Part shown: in pieces, positions 36,666-44,860 of the stretch
How positions within the stretch are numbered: the first letter of the stretch is position 1
Layout of the letters: every line of letters starts with the position of its first letter
From: Colicola sp045616185
GTDB taxonomy: Bacteria > Bacteroidota > Bacteroidia > Bacteroidales > Paludibacteraceae
Direction of reading: 5' to 3'
Assembly (NCBI GenBank): GCA_045616185.1
Contig: JAZLGG010000003.1
Span: forward strand, 52,164 to 116,163
DNA length: 64,000 nucleotides
Position numbers and translations under genes: made by a program
Notes under the pieces: generated by a model
The model's database searches: none
What the model saw: only the letters and a program-made list of their open reading frames with translations
Told to the model about the DNA's origin: nothing

Positions 36666-37742
36666 ATGAAAACAAAACTCGTATACGTCCTTACTTGTGC
36701 GCCAGAGGCGAACTATATCGAACAGGCATTAATGTCTGTTTGGTCTGCACGTTATTGGAATCCGGATGCGCATATAGTGCTCATTACGGATAAACTTACG
36801 GATAAACTCTTCGTAGGCAAACGGGCAGAGATACTTGATTACATATCCGAAAAGATTGTGGTTCCCTTTGAAGATGATAGCCTATCGATGGTTTATCGCT
36901 CCCGGTGGATTAAAACGAGTGTGCGGCAATTGATAATAGGTAATTTCTTGTTTATCGATTGTGATACCATTGTTTGCAAACCATTAGATGAAATTGATTC
37001 GTTTGAGTGCGAAGTTGGGGCAGTTGGTGATTCAAATGTAAAATTTCAAGAAGATGTAGCTAAAATAGAAACATGTAAAATCGTATCAAAATTATCTATT
37101 GACATCTCAAATGAAGAATACTATTATTCTTCTGGTGTACTATATGTAAAAGACTCTCCGCAATCTCATTCTTTCTATCAAGAATGGCACAAAAATTGGT
37201 TAATAAGTTATGCTCTCAATCTAGCGATAGATCAACCATCTTTAGCGAAAGCTAATATAGACAGTTTCCATATGATGTCAACGATTGATAATAGATACAA
37301 TTGTATTTTATTTACGCAAACACATGAGCTTGTTAACGCATCAATAGTGCACATTGCTGCTTATCGTAATCCTTGTTTTTTATTTTCACAATTGGTGTAT
37401 TCTTTAATAGAGCAAGAAGGGTTGCAACCTTGGATATTTCAAATGTTAACCAATGTCCATAGCACATATCTACCATTTGATTTTTGGATTAAATATTCTA
37501 CATGGTCTCAAAGAAATAAATGGAAAGATCAAATAGCTACAACTCTTAAAATATATGGTGAAAATGTTGATGCAACATTTTCATATATTGATTTTAAAAT
37601 TAGAATAAATAGTATCGTTAAATGGATGCTAAGACATTCGTTCTATCATTCTGCTATGTGCTTGTGGATGACTTGGAAACGATTGCAACTAAGTTTAAAA
37701 CGGAATTCCTTAAAGGAAAATATTTGTAAAATAGATGCATAG
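36666..37742 (+). CDS. Glycosyltransferase (GT-A fold, GT8-like)
   Basis: I start at MKTKLVYVLT (36666), because the truncated homologue at 34956 starts at the equivalent codon; a frame from 36633 is longer. The 358-residue protein has an N-terminal Rossmann-like segment and the metal motif FLFIDCDTIV with DxD. YYYSSGVLYVKDS and EWHKNW follow, as in nucleotide-sugar transferases that use a retaining GT8-type fold. It overlaps the next gene by 8 bases. Confidence 0.75.
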   Translation: MKTKLVYVLTCAPEANYIEQALMSVWSARYWNPDAHIVLITDKLTDKLFVGKRAEILDYISEKIVVPFEDDSLSMVYRSRWIKTSVRQLIIGNFLFIDCDTIVCKPLDEIDSFECEVGAVGDSNVKFQEDVAKIETCKIVSKLSIDISNEEYYYSSGVLYVKDSPQSHSFYQEWHKNWLISYALNLAIDQPSLAKANIDSFHMMSTIDNRYNCILFTQTHELVNASIVHIAAYRNPCFLFSQLVYSLIEQEGLQPWIFQMLTNVHSTYLPFDFWIKYSTWSQRNKWKDQIATTLKIYGENVDATFSYIDFKIRINSIVKWMLRHSFYHSAMCLWMTWKRLQLSLKRNSLKENICKIDA

Positions 37743-38460
37743 TTCTGTTTATCAAATTATTAAGAATCGCTGGACGAAATTGCGTCTCCATCCCATCCGT
37801 GTCTTCTGCTTGCATCATATCTCGGCGGAGTTTGAGGCTTACTCTATGTGTGAAGGCGATTGGATTGAACTGAATGTCTTTATGAATAGAGTAGAGCAGA
37901 TGCGGAGAGAAGGTTATGCTTTTATTTCTTTAGAAAATGCCTATCGCAAAATAGCATCCGATTTTCTTCGTTGCCATAAATATGCTGTCCTTACCGCGGA
38001 TGATGGCTATAAATCCTTGGATGAAATATTACCTTGGCTGACAGAAGAAAATATCCCGATTACGCTTTTTATTAACGGCAGATATACGGATGGCAAATCG
38101 CAACGGAAAGTAGAAGGCAAGCACTTTACATATTTAACATCTGCGGAGTTGCAGCATTATGTAGAAATCTCACATGGTCTTATAAGTTTACAAAGCCACG
38201 GCTATGAACATCTTGATGCTACTACCATGTCCCCCGCTGATTTCTGCCAGCAAATATGGAAAAATATAGAAGTCTTAGATTCTATTACATCTTCCCCTGT
38301 GGGGAAAGTTAGAGGGGTTTTTCATGCCTATACTTGGGGGCGCCATAATGCTCAAACTGATGCTATATTGAAAGAAAACAATATTATTCCAGTTCTAATG
38401 GATGGCATGAAAAATTATAACGATGCTTCGTGCATCCATAGAGAATTATTTAATGTATGA
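37735..38460 (+). CDS. Polysaccharide deacetylase (NodB-like)
   Basis: This 241-residue protein has VFCLHHISAEF, the metal-site motif LTADDGYKSL, LFINGRYTDG, SLQSHGYEHLD and FHAYTWGRHN. It is cytosolic by sequence and probably edits a lipid-linked precursor. Codons 187-196 (SSPVGKVRGV) are encoded by a GC-rich hairpin (38291-38320) of the REP-like family and look inserted between the helix and FHAYTWG. It overlaps the genes on both sides. Confidence 0.8.
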   Translation: MHSSVYQIIKNRWTKLRLHPIRVFCLHHISAEFEAYSMCEGDWIELNVFMNRVEQMRREGYAFISLENAYRKIASDFLRCHKYAVLTADDGYKSLDEILPWLTEENIPITLFINGRYTDGKSQRKVEGKHFTYLTSAELQHYVEISHGLISLQSHGYEHLDATTMSPADFCQQIWKNIEVLDSITSSPVGKVRGVFHAYTWGRHNAQTDAILKENNIIPVLMDGMKNYNDASCIHRELFNV

Positions 38461-39374
38461 ACACTCCTATTCTTCTCATAACATTTAATCGCCCAGACCA
38501 TACGTGCAAGGTGTTGGAGCGAATTTTGGAGGCACAGCCGAAGGATTTGTATGTCTTTCAAGACGGGGTTCGTGAGGATAACGAGAATGATGCTATCAAA
38601 TGTCAGCAAGTACGTGATGTGGTTGCTGAATTGGTAGGATGTGATCATTTGACGGATGGTCAACAGACTCTTCACTCTCCACGCTGCACTCTCCACTTTT
38701 ATGGCTCACCCGTAAACCTCGGTTGTGGTCCTGGACCGATGACGGCAATAACATGGTTCTTTGATAATGTGGAACAAGGAATTGTGATGGAAGATGATAT
38801 TATTCCGCATCCTATTTTTTTCCCATTTATGGAAACCATGCTTACACGGTATGCTAATGATTCCCGAATAGGCATGGTTGCCGGTCACAATTTTTATCGA
38901 AAATATTCCTTATTCAATTCCTATTACTTTACTTTTGATACGGAAGGTACATTAGGGTGGGGAACTTGGCGAAGGGTATGGCAAAAAATGAATTTTAATA
39001 TAGCAGTCAGACAAAAAGAGTGTGAAACTTCTCTTCGTAAAAACTTTGGCTTTTCAAAATTGTATGCGAGAAAAGAATATATGCATTTTAATAGAGTATT
39101 AAGTGTGGATCGTCGTGATCGATGGGATTATCAATGGGAATATTGCTTAAAACTAAATGGCTATCTCAATATAAAATCTAATTCTTGCCTAACCACCCAT
39201 GAGGATGGAGGGGATGCTACGCATATGGGATGTTATTATAGCCCGAATTACAAAATGGAGGTACATTTAGATAGATTGTCCCCTATTAGACATCCGAAGT
39301 GGGTGCATATAGATCCCTTGGAAAAATTGCGCTTATGGAAACGAACATTTAGAATCATACTGCATAAATCATGA
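38457..39374 (+). CDS. Glycosyltransferase, GT-A family
   Basis: The 305-residue protein begins ILLITFNRPDHTCKVLERI. Further on it has the nucleotide-sugar motifs NLGCGPGPMTAI, WFFDNVEQGIVMEDDI (metal) and FDTEGTLGWGTWRRVW. Such proteins are common in capsule loci. The segment DGQQTLHSPRCTLHF corresponds to a CTCTCCAC low-complexity DNA stretch (about 38660-38700) and looks like an in-frame repeat. The start overlaps the preceding stop (ATGA), and so does the following gene. Confidence 0.8.
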   Translation: MNTPILLITFNRPDHTCKVLERILEAQPKDLYVFQDGVREDNENDAIKCQQVRDVVAELVGCDHLTDGQQTLHSPRCTLHFYGSPVNLGCGPGPMTAITWFFDNVEQGIVMEDDIIPHPIFFPFMETMLTRYANDSRIGMVAGHNFYRKYSLFNSYYFTFDTEGTLGWGTWRRVWQKMNFNIAVRQKECETSLRKNFGFSKLYARKEYMHFNRVLSVDRRDRWDYQWEYCLKLNGYLNIKSNSCLTTHEDGGDATHMGCYYSPNYKMEVHLDRLSPIRHPKWVHIDPLEKLRLWKRTFRIILHKS

Positions 39375-40036
39375 ATAAATTTTCCAATCTACTTCAAAAG
39401 TTGGCGTATCGTTTAGAACGTTATTCCCAATATTATCAATTGAGGGAATTGACGAAGCGGTTAGGCGCGATAGATGCTTCTACAGTCTTTCGCTTGCCCG
39501 ATGTGTGCTCCTGCCCGGAAAAAATCTTTTTAGGACCGAATACAAGCGTTTTTGAGCATGCTACATTTATTATCTCTCTAATCGGTGATAAGGGTAAATT
39601 TATCATGAAGTCCAATAGTTATGCAGCGCAAGGATTAACGGTTATTACCGGTAATCATAATCGGCAAGTGGGCGAGTGGAACTTGGCTGCTGCCGAATCG
39701 CATAAATACGATACGGATTTGGATATTGTTGTGGAGGAAGATGCAGGAATCGGTGTTGGCGTAACTTTATTGGCAGGCGCTAAAATCGGCCGTGGAGCAA
39801 CGATTGCGGCAGGAAGTGTGGTTTGTTCTGTGATTCCTCCTTATGCTATTGCAATGGGAAATCCGGCACAAGTTATTGGCTTCTGTTTCACACCGGAACA
39901 AATAGTTGAACATGAAAGCGCTTTGTACCCCGAAGAAGAGCGTTTGCCACTGGCTAAACTAGAAAAGAATTACGAAAAATATTATGTGAATCAGCGGGAT
40001 AAAATCGCCGGATTCATGAATTTACAGATGCGTTAA
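39371..40036 (+). CDS. Hexapeptide-repeat acyltransferase
   Basis: The 221-residue left-handed beta-helix protein has repeated hexapeptide motifs (GVTLLAGAKIGRGATIAAGSVV), a catalytic-type His in GNHNRQVGEW and a C-terminal helix. It most resembles O- or N-acetyltransferases of capsule synthesis. It could transfer an acyl group, possibly the one activated by the downstream adenylation enzyme and carrier protein. It overlaps the previous gene by 4 bases. Confidence 0.85.
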   Translation: MNKFSNLLQKLAYRLERYSQYYQLRELTKRLGAIDASTVFRLPDVCSCPEKIFLGPNTSVFEHATFIISLIGDKGKFIMKSNSYAAQGLTVITGNHNRQVGEWNLAAAESHKYDTDLDIVVEEDAGIGVGVTLLAGAKIGRGATIAAGSVVCSVIPPYAIAMGNPAQVIGFCFTPEQIVEHESALYPEEERLPLAKLEKNYEKYYVNQRDKIAGFMNLQMR

Positions 40037-40037
40037 T

Positions 40038-42023
40038 ATGAATGCTTTTGAGTCACAAATACTCGCAACAGTAACTACATCAATGAAAGAATTTGCGGAC
40101 AAAAATGCCTTCTTTATTGCCGGCAAATTCTATACTTATTGCCAACTCGCTGAACACATTTCTGCTATTCGTTCCGTCATTCGTACTGCAGAGTTGGACG
40201 AACCTATTTGGGCACTGCATCTGCATGACGATCTCAATACCTATGCTTCCATTTTTGCTTTATGGATGGAAGGAAAAGCGTATGTGCCGCTGCATCCTTC
40301 TTGGCCGAAGGAGCGTCTTGATTCGATTGTAGAGCAAATTGGTTGCCATAACCATCTCGATAGTTGCGACAAGGTACAAGTATCTGCCATATCAAATGTT
40401 GCCCCTTTAGGGGAAACAATGGAAAGGGCTATAGAAGTGAGTGAAGATTCTCTCGCTTACATCCTCTTCACGAGTGGTAGTACCGGTGTCCCGAAGGGTG
40501 TGTGTATCTCACGCCGCAACGTGGCGGCGTTTATGGATTCGTTCTGGAAAACCGGCATAACCATCACACCCGAAGACCGCTGTATGCAGGTCTTTGACCT
40601 GACGTTTGATGTGAGTGTGCAGTCCTATCTGGTCGCCCTAACGCGCGGTGCTTGCGTCTATACGGTCCCATATGGTCAAGTGAAATACCTCTATGCCGCT
40701 TCGTTGATTCAGGAGCAGAAGATAACCTTCGGAGCGATGGCTCCCTCTATGTTGACCTATCTCCGTCCGTATTTTAATGAGTTTGATGCTACCAGTATGC
40801 GTCAGTGCATTTTGACTGCGGAAGCTTGTCCGGTGGATCTGATGGAGGAGTGGTACAAATGTGCCCCGAATGTGGAGATTTATGATTTCTACGGACCGAC
40901 TGAGGCCACGATATATTGTACCTATTATAAACTTACTCGCGGCGGTAATAACCTTTCGCTCAATGGTATTATCTCTATTGGTCGTCCAATGGCTAACGTG
41001 TTGGCGATTATTATAGATGATGATGGTAATATCATTCCTGAACGGAGTGGAGCAAAGCATAAGGGTGAACTCTGCGTTGCCGGTCCGCAGGTGACTAAGG
41101 GTTATTGGAACAACCCCGAAAAAAACGCATCCTCATTTTTCTCGCTGCCCCTTTCCACCGTCTCCTTTCCCCGTCATGGGCAGGGAGAGGTCGTGAGTGA
41201 TGAAGATTACTCTGGAAAATTATGCTATAAGACTGCGGATCCGCTGAAGTATAATTTGCTTAAGGAGAATGCAAAACGTATGCGCAATAATCCTACGGAA
41301 GCTGAGGCAGCAATTTGGAACTATTTGCGAGACGAACAATGTGGAGCTAGGTTTCGCCGTCAGCATATTATTGATGACTTTATTGCAGACTTTGTATGTT
41401 TGGATCTCCATTTGATTATAGAGGTGGATGGCGGCTATCATAATGAGGCAGAGCAAAAAGAAGCAGACGATGCTCGTGATAGAGTACTTAAATATTACGG
41501 ATTTAAGACACTCCGTTTTACCAATGAAGAAGTCTTGTGTAATACGGACAATGTAATCGATAGTATCAAATATGAAATTGATTTGCAGCGTCGGATTGCT
41601 GCTACAAACAATAATCATCTCCCCATTATGGGGGAGACGGGAGAGGGGGCCATTAGGTTCTACCACACCGGCGACCTTTGCTATTGGGACGAAAGCGGAA
41701 ATATTATGTATTCCGGTCGTATAGACCAACAGGCTAAGATTCAGGGCTTCCGTGTAGAGTTGGGAGAGATAGAGTTCCACGCCCGCGAGTATTTTAATAA
41801 GGAGAAGCGCGTGATGGCGATTGCTTGCCAAAATGAAAAAAACTTGACGGAGATTGCTCTCTTTATCGAGTCGCAACCCTTGGATACGAAGCCGATGGTA
41901 GAGTACCTCCGCTCCAAGATGCCGTCCTATATGATACCCACTCGCATTCTCTTTGAACCTATATTTCCACTGAATAAAAGTGAGAAAGTGGATAGAAATG
42001 CTTTGAAACAAAAATTATTATGA
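40038..42023 (+). CDS. Amino acid/acyl adenylation enzyme with an in-frame DUF559 endonuclease insertion
   Basis: All adenylation-domain motifs are present: ILFTSGSTGVPKG from residue 142, DFYGPTEA from 283, RFYHTGDLCYW, GRIDQQAKIQGFRVELGE, and the catalytic Lys in NKSEKVDRNALK at the C-terminus. The closest relatives are DltA-type enzymes of about 500 residues. This one has 661. The excess is about 172 residues (roughly 369-540) lying exactly between the N-core and YHTGDL. That insert is a complete DUF559 domain bounded by palindromes. Removal leaves about 490 residues. It probably loads an amino acid or hydroxy acid onto the carrier protein at 42433. Whether the fused protein adenylates is unknown. 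A palindrome at 40401-40430 adds a short extra segment (NVAPLGETMERAIEVSE) before the P-loop. Confidence 0.85.
   Translation: MNAFESQILATVTTSMKEFADKNAFFIAGKFYTYCQLAEHISAIRSVIRTAELDEPIWALHLHDDLNTYASIFALWMEGKAYVPLHPSWPKERLDSIVEQIGCHNHLDSCDKVQVSAISNVAPLGETMERAIEVSEDSLAYILFTSGSTGVPKGVCISRRNVAAFMDSFWKTGITITPEDRCMQVFDLTFDVSVQSYLVALTRGACVYTVPYGQVKYLYAASLIQEQKITFGAMAPSMLTYLRPYFNEFDATSMRQCILTAEACPVDLMEEWYKCAPNVEIYDFYGPTEATIYCTYYKLTRGGNNLSLNGIISIGRPMANVLAIIIDDDGNIIPERSGAKHKGELCVAGPQVTKGYWNNPEKNASSFFSLPLSTVSFPRHGQGEVVSDEDYSGKLCYKTADPLKYNLLKENAKRMRNNPTEAEAAIWNYLRDEQCGARFRRQHIIDDFIADFVCLDLHLIIEVDGGYHNEAEQKEADDARDRVLKYYGFKTLRFTNEEVLCNTDNVIDSIKYEIDLQRRIAATNNNHLPIMGETGEGAIRFYHTGDLCYWDESGNIMYSGRIDQQAKIQGFRVELGEIEFHAREYFNKEKRVMAIACQNEKNLTEIALFIESQPLDTKPMVEYLRSKMPSYMIPTRILFEPIFPLNKSEKVDRNALKQKLL
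41141..41655 (+). mobile_element. Palindrome-flanked DUF559 endonuclease insertion
   Basis: The DNA between CTGCCCCTTTCCACC (about 41145) and GGAGAGGGGGCC (about 41652) encodes a DUF559 (Vsr/PD-(D/E)XK-fold) protein. It runs from KLCYKTADPLKY through MRNNPTEAEAAIWNYLR (Met at 41280), FRRQHIIDDFIADFVCLD and LIIEVDGGYH to RFTNEEVL. The candidate active site is Asp in IADF plus Glu-Val-Asp. The edges are GC-rich: CCCCGTCATGGG...GGGAGAGG upstream and the hairpin CTCCCCATTATGGGGGAG (41619-41636) followed by ACGGGAGAGG downstream. Similar palindromes occur at 9907, 38291, 40401 and 43213. The boundaries are approximate. Confidence 0.75.
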
Positions 42024-42427
42024 AGAATTTAATAAATATAGACCATATTGGTTATGCCGTCCGTGATATTATGACTACGGCGCAGCATTATCTTGATGCC
42101 GGTTGGACAATATCTGAGATTTACGAAGAGAAAGTCCAGAATACAAAGATTGCCTTTTTGTATAAAGAGGGCTTTATTACCATCGAATTAGTTTCGCCAT
42201 TGAATGATACGCCATCACCGGTGGATAAGTTTTTGGAACAGGGTGGGGTGCAACCTTATCATATTTGTTACGCAGTTGACGATATTTATACAACATTGGA
42301 TAACTTACACAATGAGGGAATTCTGCCTCTATTTATGCCTGTACCTTCGGTAGCTATGAATAATAGGCAAATCTGTTATTTATACAATAAAGAGATTGGT
42401 TTAATTGAAATTGTAACTAAAAAATAA
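42020..42427 (+). CDS. VOC-superfamily protein, methylmalonyl-CoA epimerase-like
   Basis: The 135-residue protein has the glyoxalase/VOC metal ligands in NIDHIGYAVRDI (His9), TIELVSP, QPYHICYAVDDI and a C-terminal GLIEIVTKK Glu. Methylmalonyl-CoA epimerases of this size share these motifs. In a glycan locus beside an adenylation enzyme and a carrier protein, it more likely epimerises or isomerises a carrier-bound acyl group. It overlaps the previous stop (ATGA) and lies 5 bases from the carrier-protein gene. Confidence 0.75.
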   Translation: MKNLINIDHIGYAVRDIMTTAQHYLDAGWTISEIYEEKVQNTKIAFLYKEGFITIELVSPLNDTPSPVDKFLEQGGVQPYHICYAVDDIYTTLDNLHNEGILPLFMPVPSVAMNNRQICYLYNKEIGLIEIVTKK

Positions 42428-42432
42428 GCATT

Positions 42433-42672
42433 ATGGATAAACAAGAGGTTTTAGCAAAAATACAGGACATCTTTCGCGATGTGTTAAATAATGACGATAT
42501 CGTTTTATCAGAGGATACCACCGCTCAAGATATTGAAGAATGGAATTCTTTAACACAAGTGCAGTTAATCACCGCCATTGAACAAGAGTTTCAAATCCGC
42601 TTCTCATTGATGGAGATGATGAATTGGATTCGTGTGGGAGAGATTGCAGAAGGGGTCGTAGGAAAACTATAA
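42433..42672 (+). CDS. Acyl/peptidyl carrier protein
   Basis: This 79-residue acidic helical protein has the phosphopantetheine site EEWNSLTQVQLI with Ser39. It resembles the short carrier proteins used with DltA-like ligases to move amino acids or acyl groups to surface polymers. It is the last gene of the tight cluster. A 224-base gap follows. Confidence 0.85.
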   Translation: MDKQEVLAKIQDIFRDVLNNDDIVLSEDTTAQDIEEWNSLTQVQLITAIEQEFQIRFSLMEMMNWIRVGEIAEGVVGKL

Positions 42673-42896
42673 AGGTAGGTTCATAAATTAGGTCGAGGTG
42701 ATTTTGGAGTTAGTGTTAGGTAGATTGTTGCGCAGAAGGAAGGAACAATGCTCAACATTGTGACCGACTGATAAGCAACAAGATACCAACGATAACCCAA
42801 AGGCGACCGAAACTGAATTAAACTACCTGTGAAATATTAAGCCGAATTTATAGAACATACCTATCCGCAATTTACATAATCACTATATTAAATGCC
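42673..42896 (+). other. Spacer without a recognisable gene
   Basis: No start-to-stop frame with coding character is seen, and no TAnnTTTG promoter. Its composition resembles the neighbouring genes, so it may be a decayed gene fragment. Confidence 0.4.
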
Positions 42897-43844
42897 ATGA
42901 AACTATCCATTATAACTATCAATTTTAACAATGCTGCCGGATTAAAGAAAACTTTAGATAGTGTCGCTATTCAGTATGTTCAAGAAGGTTTGGAAATAGA
43001 GCACATCCTTGTGGATGGTGCTTCTACTGACGCCTCGGTGGATATTCTTCGTCAACTGGCAGGAGACGAACTTGTTGGCGTCTATCCCAATGGCATCCAT
43101 TATCGTTGGATATCCGAACCGGACAAAGGCATCTATAACGCCATGAATAAAGGCATCGAGATAGCATTGGGGCGGCGTATCGTAGATGACCGGCACCATT
43201 CTTCTCCTGTTTCTCTCCCTACATGGGAGAGTCAGAGTGAGTCCGATTATATCCAAATCCTTAATTCCGGAGACCAATTGGCCGGACCAGATGTCTGCAA
43301 CCGTATGCTCTCTACCCTTTATACGCTAAACGCTCAACAAGAATCTCCTATTGGGATTCTATACGGCAATATGATTAAGCAATGGCCTAACGGAACATGT
43401 ATTCAAAACAGATGTAACACCTATTCAACAAAAGATTGGACCATGTATGATTTTATTCGTGGTACAATTAATCACGATCCTACCTATATTAGTAAAGCAA
43501 TGTATTATAAATACGGCTTATATCGTGAAGATTTACCTATTACGGCCGATTGGCGTTGGTTTGTTGAAGCGGTTGCATTTGGTGAAGAAAAACCTATACA
43601 TGTTCCGATAGACGTTACCATTTTTGATATGACCGGAGTGAGTGAAACGCAATTGGTGCGCAGAGAACAGGAACGTGATGCAGAGTTACAACGTATCTTG
43701 CCATTATGTGTGTATAAGGATTATAAACAATACTATTGTTCGATTAGTCAAATGCAACGTTTGCGTCGTCATCCATTTGCTTATAAATTGGTTTGGTTTA
43801 TTGAACGCGTATGCTTTAAGTTGGAAAAATGGAGCATAATATAA
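42897..43844 (+). CDS. Family 2 glycosyltransferase with 24-residue repeat insertion
   Basis: The 315-residue GT-A protein has LSIITINFNNAAGLKKTLDS, HILVDGASTDASVDIL, ISEPDKGIYNAMNKGIEIALG and the metal-site region DYIQILNSGDQL. In the family the Gly of the first motif is followed directly by DY. Here 24 residues (about 93-116, RRIVDDRHHSSPVSLP then TWESQSES) intervene, encoded by 43173-43244. That DNA includes a perfect 7-bp-arm palindrome. The enzyme may tolerate the loop. A neighbouring glycosyltransferase gene follows by 3 bases. Confidence 0.85.
   Translation: MKLSIITINFNNAAGLKKTLDSVAIQYVQEGLEIEHILVDGASTDASVDILRQLAGDELVGVYPNGIHYRWISEPDKGIYNAMNKGIEIALGRRIVDDRHHSSPVSLPTWESQSESDYIQILNSGDQLAGPDVCNRMLSTLYTLNAQQESPIGILYGNMIKQWPNGTCIQNRCNTYSTKDWTMYDFIRGTINHDPTYISKAMYYKYGLYREDLPITADWRWFVEAVAFGEEKPIHVPIDVTIFDMTGVSETQLVRREQERDAELQRILPLCVYKDYKQYYCSISQMQRLRRHPFAYKLVWFIERVCFKLEKWSII
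43173..43244 (+). repeat. In-frame palindrome-bearing insertion (72 bp) in a glycosyltransferase gene
   Basis: The stretch contains CTCTCCC-TACAT-GGGAGAG (43213-43231), a perfect inverted repeat. Its length is a multiple of three and has no stops. It splits two conserved glycosyltransferase motifs that are normally adjacent. Confidence 0.75.
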
Positions 43845-43847
43845 AAC

Positions 43848-44852
43848 TTGAATTTTATGAAACGACTCAGTATCATTATTCCGTTATATAATTCGGCTAA
43901 ATGGTTGCCAAAATGTTTAAATTCTGTTTTGCGTCAGGATATTCCAATACAGGATTTGGAAATTATCTGTATCAATGACGGAAGTCCTGATAATTCTGCG
44001 GAAATCGCTCGTTCTTTTCAGCAAAAATATCCCCAGTCCATCATCGTACTTGCTCAGGAAAATCAAGGCCCCTCCGGTGCACGTAATAATGGAATACGAC
44101 ATGCGACAGGTGAATATATATGTTTTGTGGATCCGGATGACTATGTTACTGAAAATAGTTATGGTGCTTTGTTAGATCAGATGGATCGTGAACAATTGGA
44201 TGCGTTGCGATTTAATTATTTCGTTGAGAATGAGAACTATCAGCCTATTTCTGAAACAAAGCACCCTTTGAATTTCAATTATTCATCTCAGTTGATGACC
44301 GGCAATGAATTCATTGCTACACGTCTTCAAGCGGCATGTTATATTTGGACGTATATCTTTCGTCGATGTATCATCACGGATAATCAGATATGGTGTTATG
44401 TGGGTGACTATTATGATGATACACCTTGGCTTCCGCGTGTGTTAATGAAAGCGGAACGTATGAATGTCGTGGATACAAAAGTGCATCATTATATGCTTCG
44501 TGCCGACTCGTTGGTTAGAACTAAGTCACCTATTATGATTGAACGTAAACTTATGGGCTCTTTTTTCTTGATTGATACATTACAAAAACAAATGGTATCT
44601 ATAACGGATAATGGCGTTTTGTCATGGTACGAATATATGTTGGCGCATTGTACGTTAGGATTATTGAGTTATGTGGTTGGCGCATCACAAGAGAGGAAAA
44701 AAGAAATTTTTGGATATGTTAAAGAACATAATTTATTACCGCTTCATTATGGTAAATGTACACCCAGAATTCAACGTAGATGTCGGTTGGTCAATGTAAG
44801 TCCTTGGTTGTATTGTTTTTTATTGGGAATAATATATCAATGGCACAATTAA
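43848..44852 (+). CDS. Family 2 (GT-A) glycosyltransferase
   Basis: The 334-residue protein has LSIIIPLYNSAKWLPKCLNSVL, IICINDGSPDNSAEIAR, GPSGARNNGI and the metal motif CFVDPDDYV. YDDTPWLPRVLMKAE and a basic C-terminus follow, with a short hydrophobic end (WLYCFLLGIIYQW) that may touch the membrane. No repeat insertions are visible, which makes it a good reference for the interrupted neighbour. The aminotransferase starts 8 bases after its stop. Confidence 0.88.
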   Translation: MNFMKRLSIIIPLYNSAKWLPKCLNSVLRQDIPIQDLEIICINDGSPDNSAEIARSFQQKYPQSIIVLAQENQGPSGARNNGIRHATGEYICFVDPDDYVTENSYGALLDQMDREQLDALRFNYFVENENYQPISETKHPLNFNYSSQLMTGNEFIATRLQAACYIWTYIFRRCIITDNQIWCYVGDYYDDTPWLPRVLMKAERMNVVDTKVHHYMLRADSLVRTKSPIMIERKLMGSFFLIDTLQKQMVSITDNGVLSWYEYMLAHCTLGLLSYVVGASQERKKEIFGYVKEHNLLPLHYGKCTPRIQRRCRLVNVSPWLYCFLLGIIYQWHN

Positions 44853-44860
44853 ATATAACT

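Noticed and set aside
41141..41655. Intein in the adenylation enzyme
   Set aside because: There are no splicing motifs (no Cys/Ser start block or His-Asn end); the domain is DUF559, so it should remain in the protein.
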